Positions 6,354 through 6,826 of a DNA stretch of 6,826 bases are shown here, piece after piece. Every line of letters begins with the position of its first letter. The stretch's first letter is position 1. This DNA comes from Gemmatimonadota bacterium (GTDB taxonomy: Bacteria > Latescibacterota > UBA2968 > UBA8231): NCBI GenBank assembly GCA_002712305.1, contig PATE01000008.1, positions 19,464-26,289 on the forward strand. Reading direction: 5' to 3'. The position numbers were made by a program, and so were the translations under genes. The notes beneath the pieces are model-generated. The model was given only the letters and a program-made list of their open reading frames with translations, searched no databases and was not told where the DNA came from.

Positions 6354-6662
6354 TCAGTGTTTTCTGCTGTAGGCATCAGCACCTGCGCACTGGCGCAGGG
6401 CCTGATCGACAAGATCTCGAAGGACGGGCACATTCATCGGTCTGTAACAGACCGCGACCGCCGACTGATCGATGAAATCCTGCGCCTTGTTCGTGAAGGC
6501 GCCCCCCGTGATGATGACGAACATGGCATCACGACTGCTGCCGCTGCACCATGCCCGATAGACATTCTCTCCATCGATGTCTGGTATCATCATGTCGCAC
6601 GACACCAGATCGTACGTGCCTTCCTTCAGTAGTTCGATGCCACCCACCAGGGCGATCCCCAC
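6354..6662 (-). CDS. Response-regulator receiver (REC) domain, degenerate N-terminus, possibly a pseudogene
   Basis: 102 residues from a GTG at 6662. 'YDLVSCDMMIPDIDG' at 17-31 is the receiver phosphorylation loop with D23 as phospho-acceptor, 'FVIITGGAF' at 48-56 carries the switch threonine, and 'CYRPMN' at 72-77 corresponds to the usual KP motif with K changed to R. The homology clearly continues upstream in the same frame to about 6752, where 'IFLSVSCEPL' matches the normal 'ILVVDDEPL'; the two acidic metal ligands are S and C. A TAG at 6759-6761 closes the frame just before that, and no ATG, GTG or TTG precedes the homologous start, so a full receiver has no visible start. Either the gene is decaying, the sequence has a frameshift or substitution near 6740-6760, or the domain is the tail of a broken hybrid kinase. 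No ribosome binding site suits the GTG. The exact start is unsure. Confidence 0.6.
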   Translation of the reverse strand: MGIALVGGIELLKEGTYDLVSCDMMIPDIDGENVYRAWCSGSSRDAMFVIITGGAFTNKAQDFIDQSAVAVCYRPMNVPVLRDLVDQALRQCAGADAYSRKH

Positions 6663-6758
6663 AGCCCAGGATTTCTCCGTCCGGGCAGAATAGACCTTTC
6701 GGGCCAGGTGACACGAGTTGGTCAGAGGTTCGCAGGAGACAGAAAGGAAGATCTGTAT

Positions 6759-6826
6759 CTAGTCAGCCGGCGGCCAACCCAGTGTCGCGAAATCGCGGCC
6801 TGTAAACGCTCGCATTTGCCGCGCCC
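6759..6826 (-). other. Right edge: short open stretch ending in TAG, unidentified
   Basis: In the same frame as the receiver homology, the minus strand is open from the edge to a TAG at 6759-6761 and reads '...TGRDFATLGWPPAD'. This could be the C-terminus of an upstream gene, for instance the end of a histidine-kinase ATPase domain, but 21 residues are too few to identify. The other two minus-strand frames also look unremarkable. I make no functional call. Confidence 0.2.

Noticed and set aside
6786-6797. CGCGA/TCGCG palindrome near the right edge
   Set aside because: It has only a 2-nt loop and no supporting context; such GC palindromes are expected by chance here.

Overview
The window looks like chromosomal DNA from a moderately GC-rich, uncultivated bacterium with large-genome, environmental character. 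This is inferred from its protein families: PhyH-like oxygenases, cytosolic neutral-ceramidase-like proteins, stand-alone galactose-binding-like domains and DUF6817. I remember these as common together in Latescibacterota, Poribacteria and Planctomycetes-type genomes. The sequence alone does not fix the phylum. I see no tRNA, rRNA, CRISPR array, insertion sequence or phage gene.

Layout: (1) Bases 1-884, minus strand: a PhyH-family protein that runs off the left edge. It faces away from (2) a tightly packed plus-strand gene set at 1003-4490, with gaps of 9-50 nt. In order: a neutral/alkaline ceramidase-like protein; a DUF6817 protein; a 67-residue lysine-rich protein; a two-domain iron-sulfur protein (Fer4_19 plus CDGSH); and a multi-pass membrane hydrolase of the CREST / alkaline-ceramidase type. 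(3) Only 5 nt after that set ends, a minus-strand group begins from the other side: a Y-family DNA polymerase (DinB/Pol IV, 4496-5707), a galactose-binding-like jelly-roll protein (5813-6334) and a receiver-domain protein with a damaged N-terminus (6354-6662, homology reaching to about 6752). The last ~70 bases are unresolved.

How the genes may work together: the plus-strand set holds two evolutionarily unrelated proteins that both belong to ceramidase superfamilies. One has the soluble zinc fold and the other the seven- or eight-helix membrane fold. With them are an Fe-S redox protein and a possible HD-like protein, and a PhyH-like protein sits across a shared 118-nt intergenic region. A lipid-modifying locus acting on amide-linked or hydroxylated membrane lipids is a reasonable hypothesis. 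However, the soluble ceramidase-like protein lacks the known nucleophilic serine, and the PhyH protein appears to lack iron-ligand histidines, so neither should be assigned its textbook reaction.

The minus-strand group at the right has no obvious link to that theme. DinB is a routine translesion polymerase. The receiver-domain gene looks degenerate or broken.
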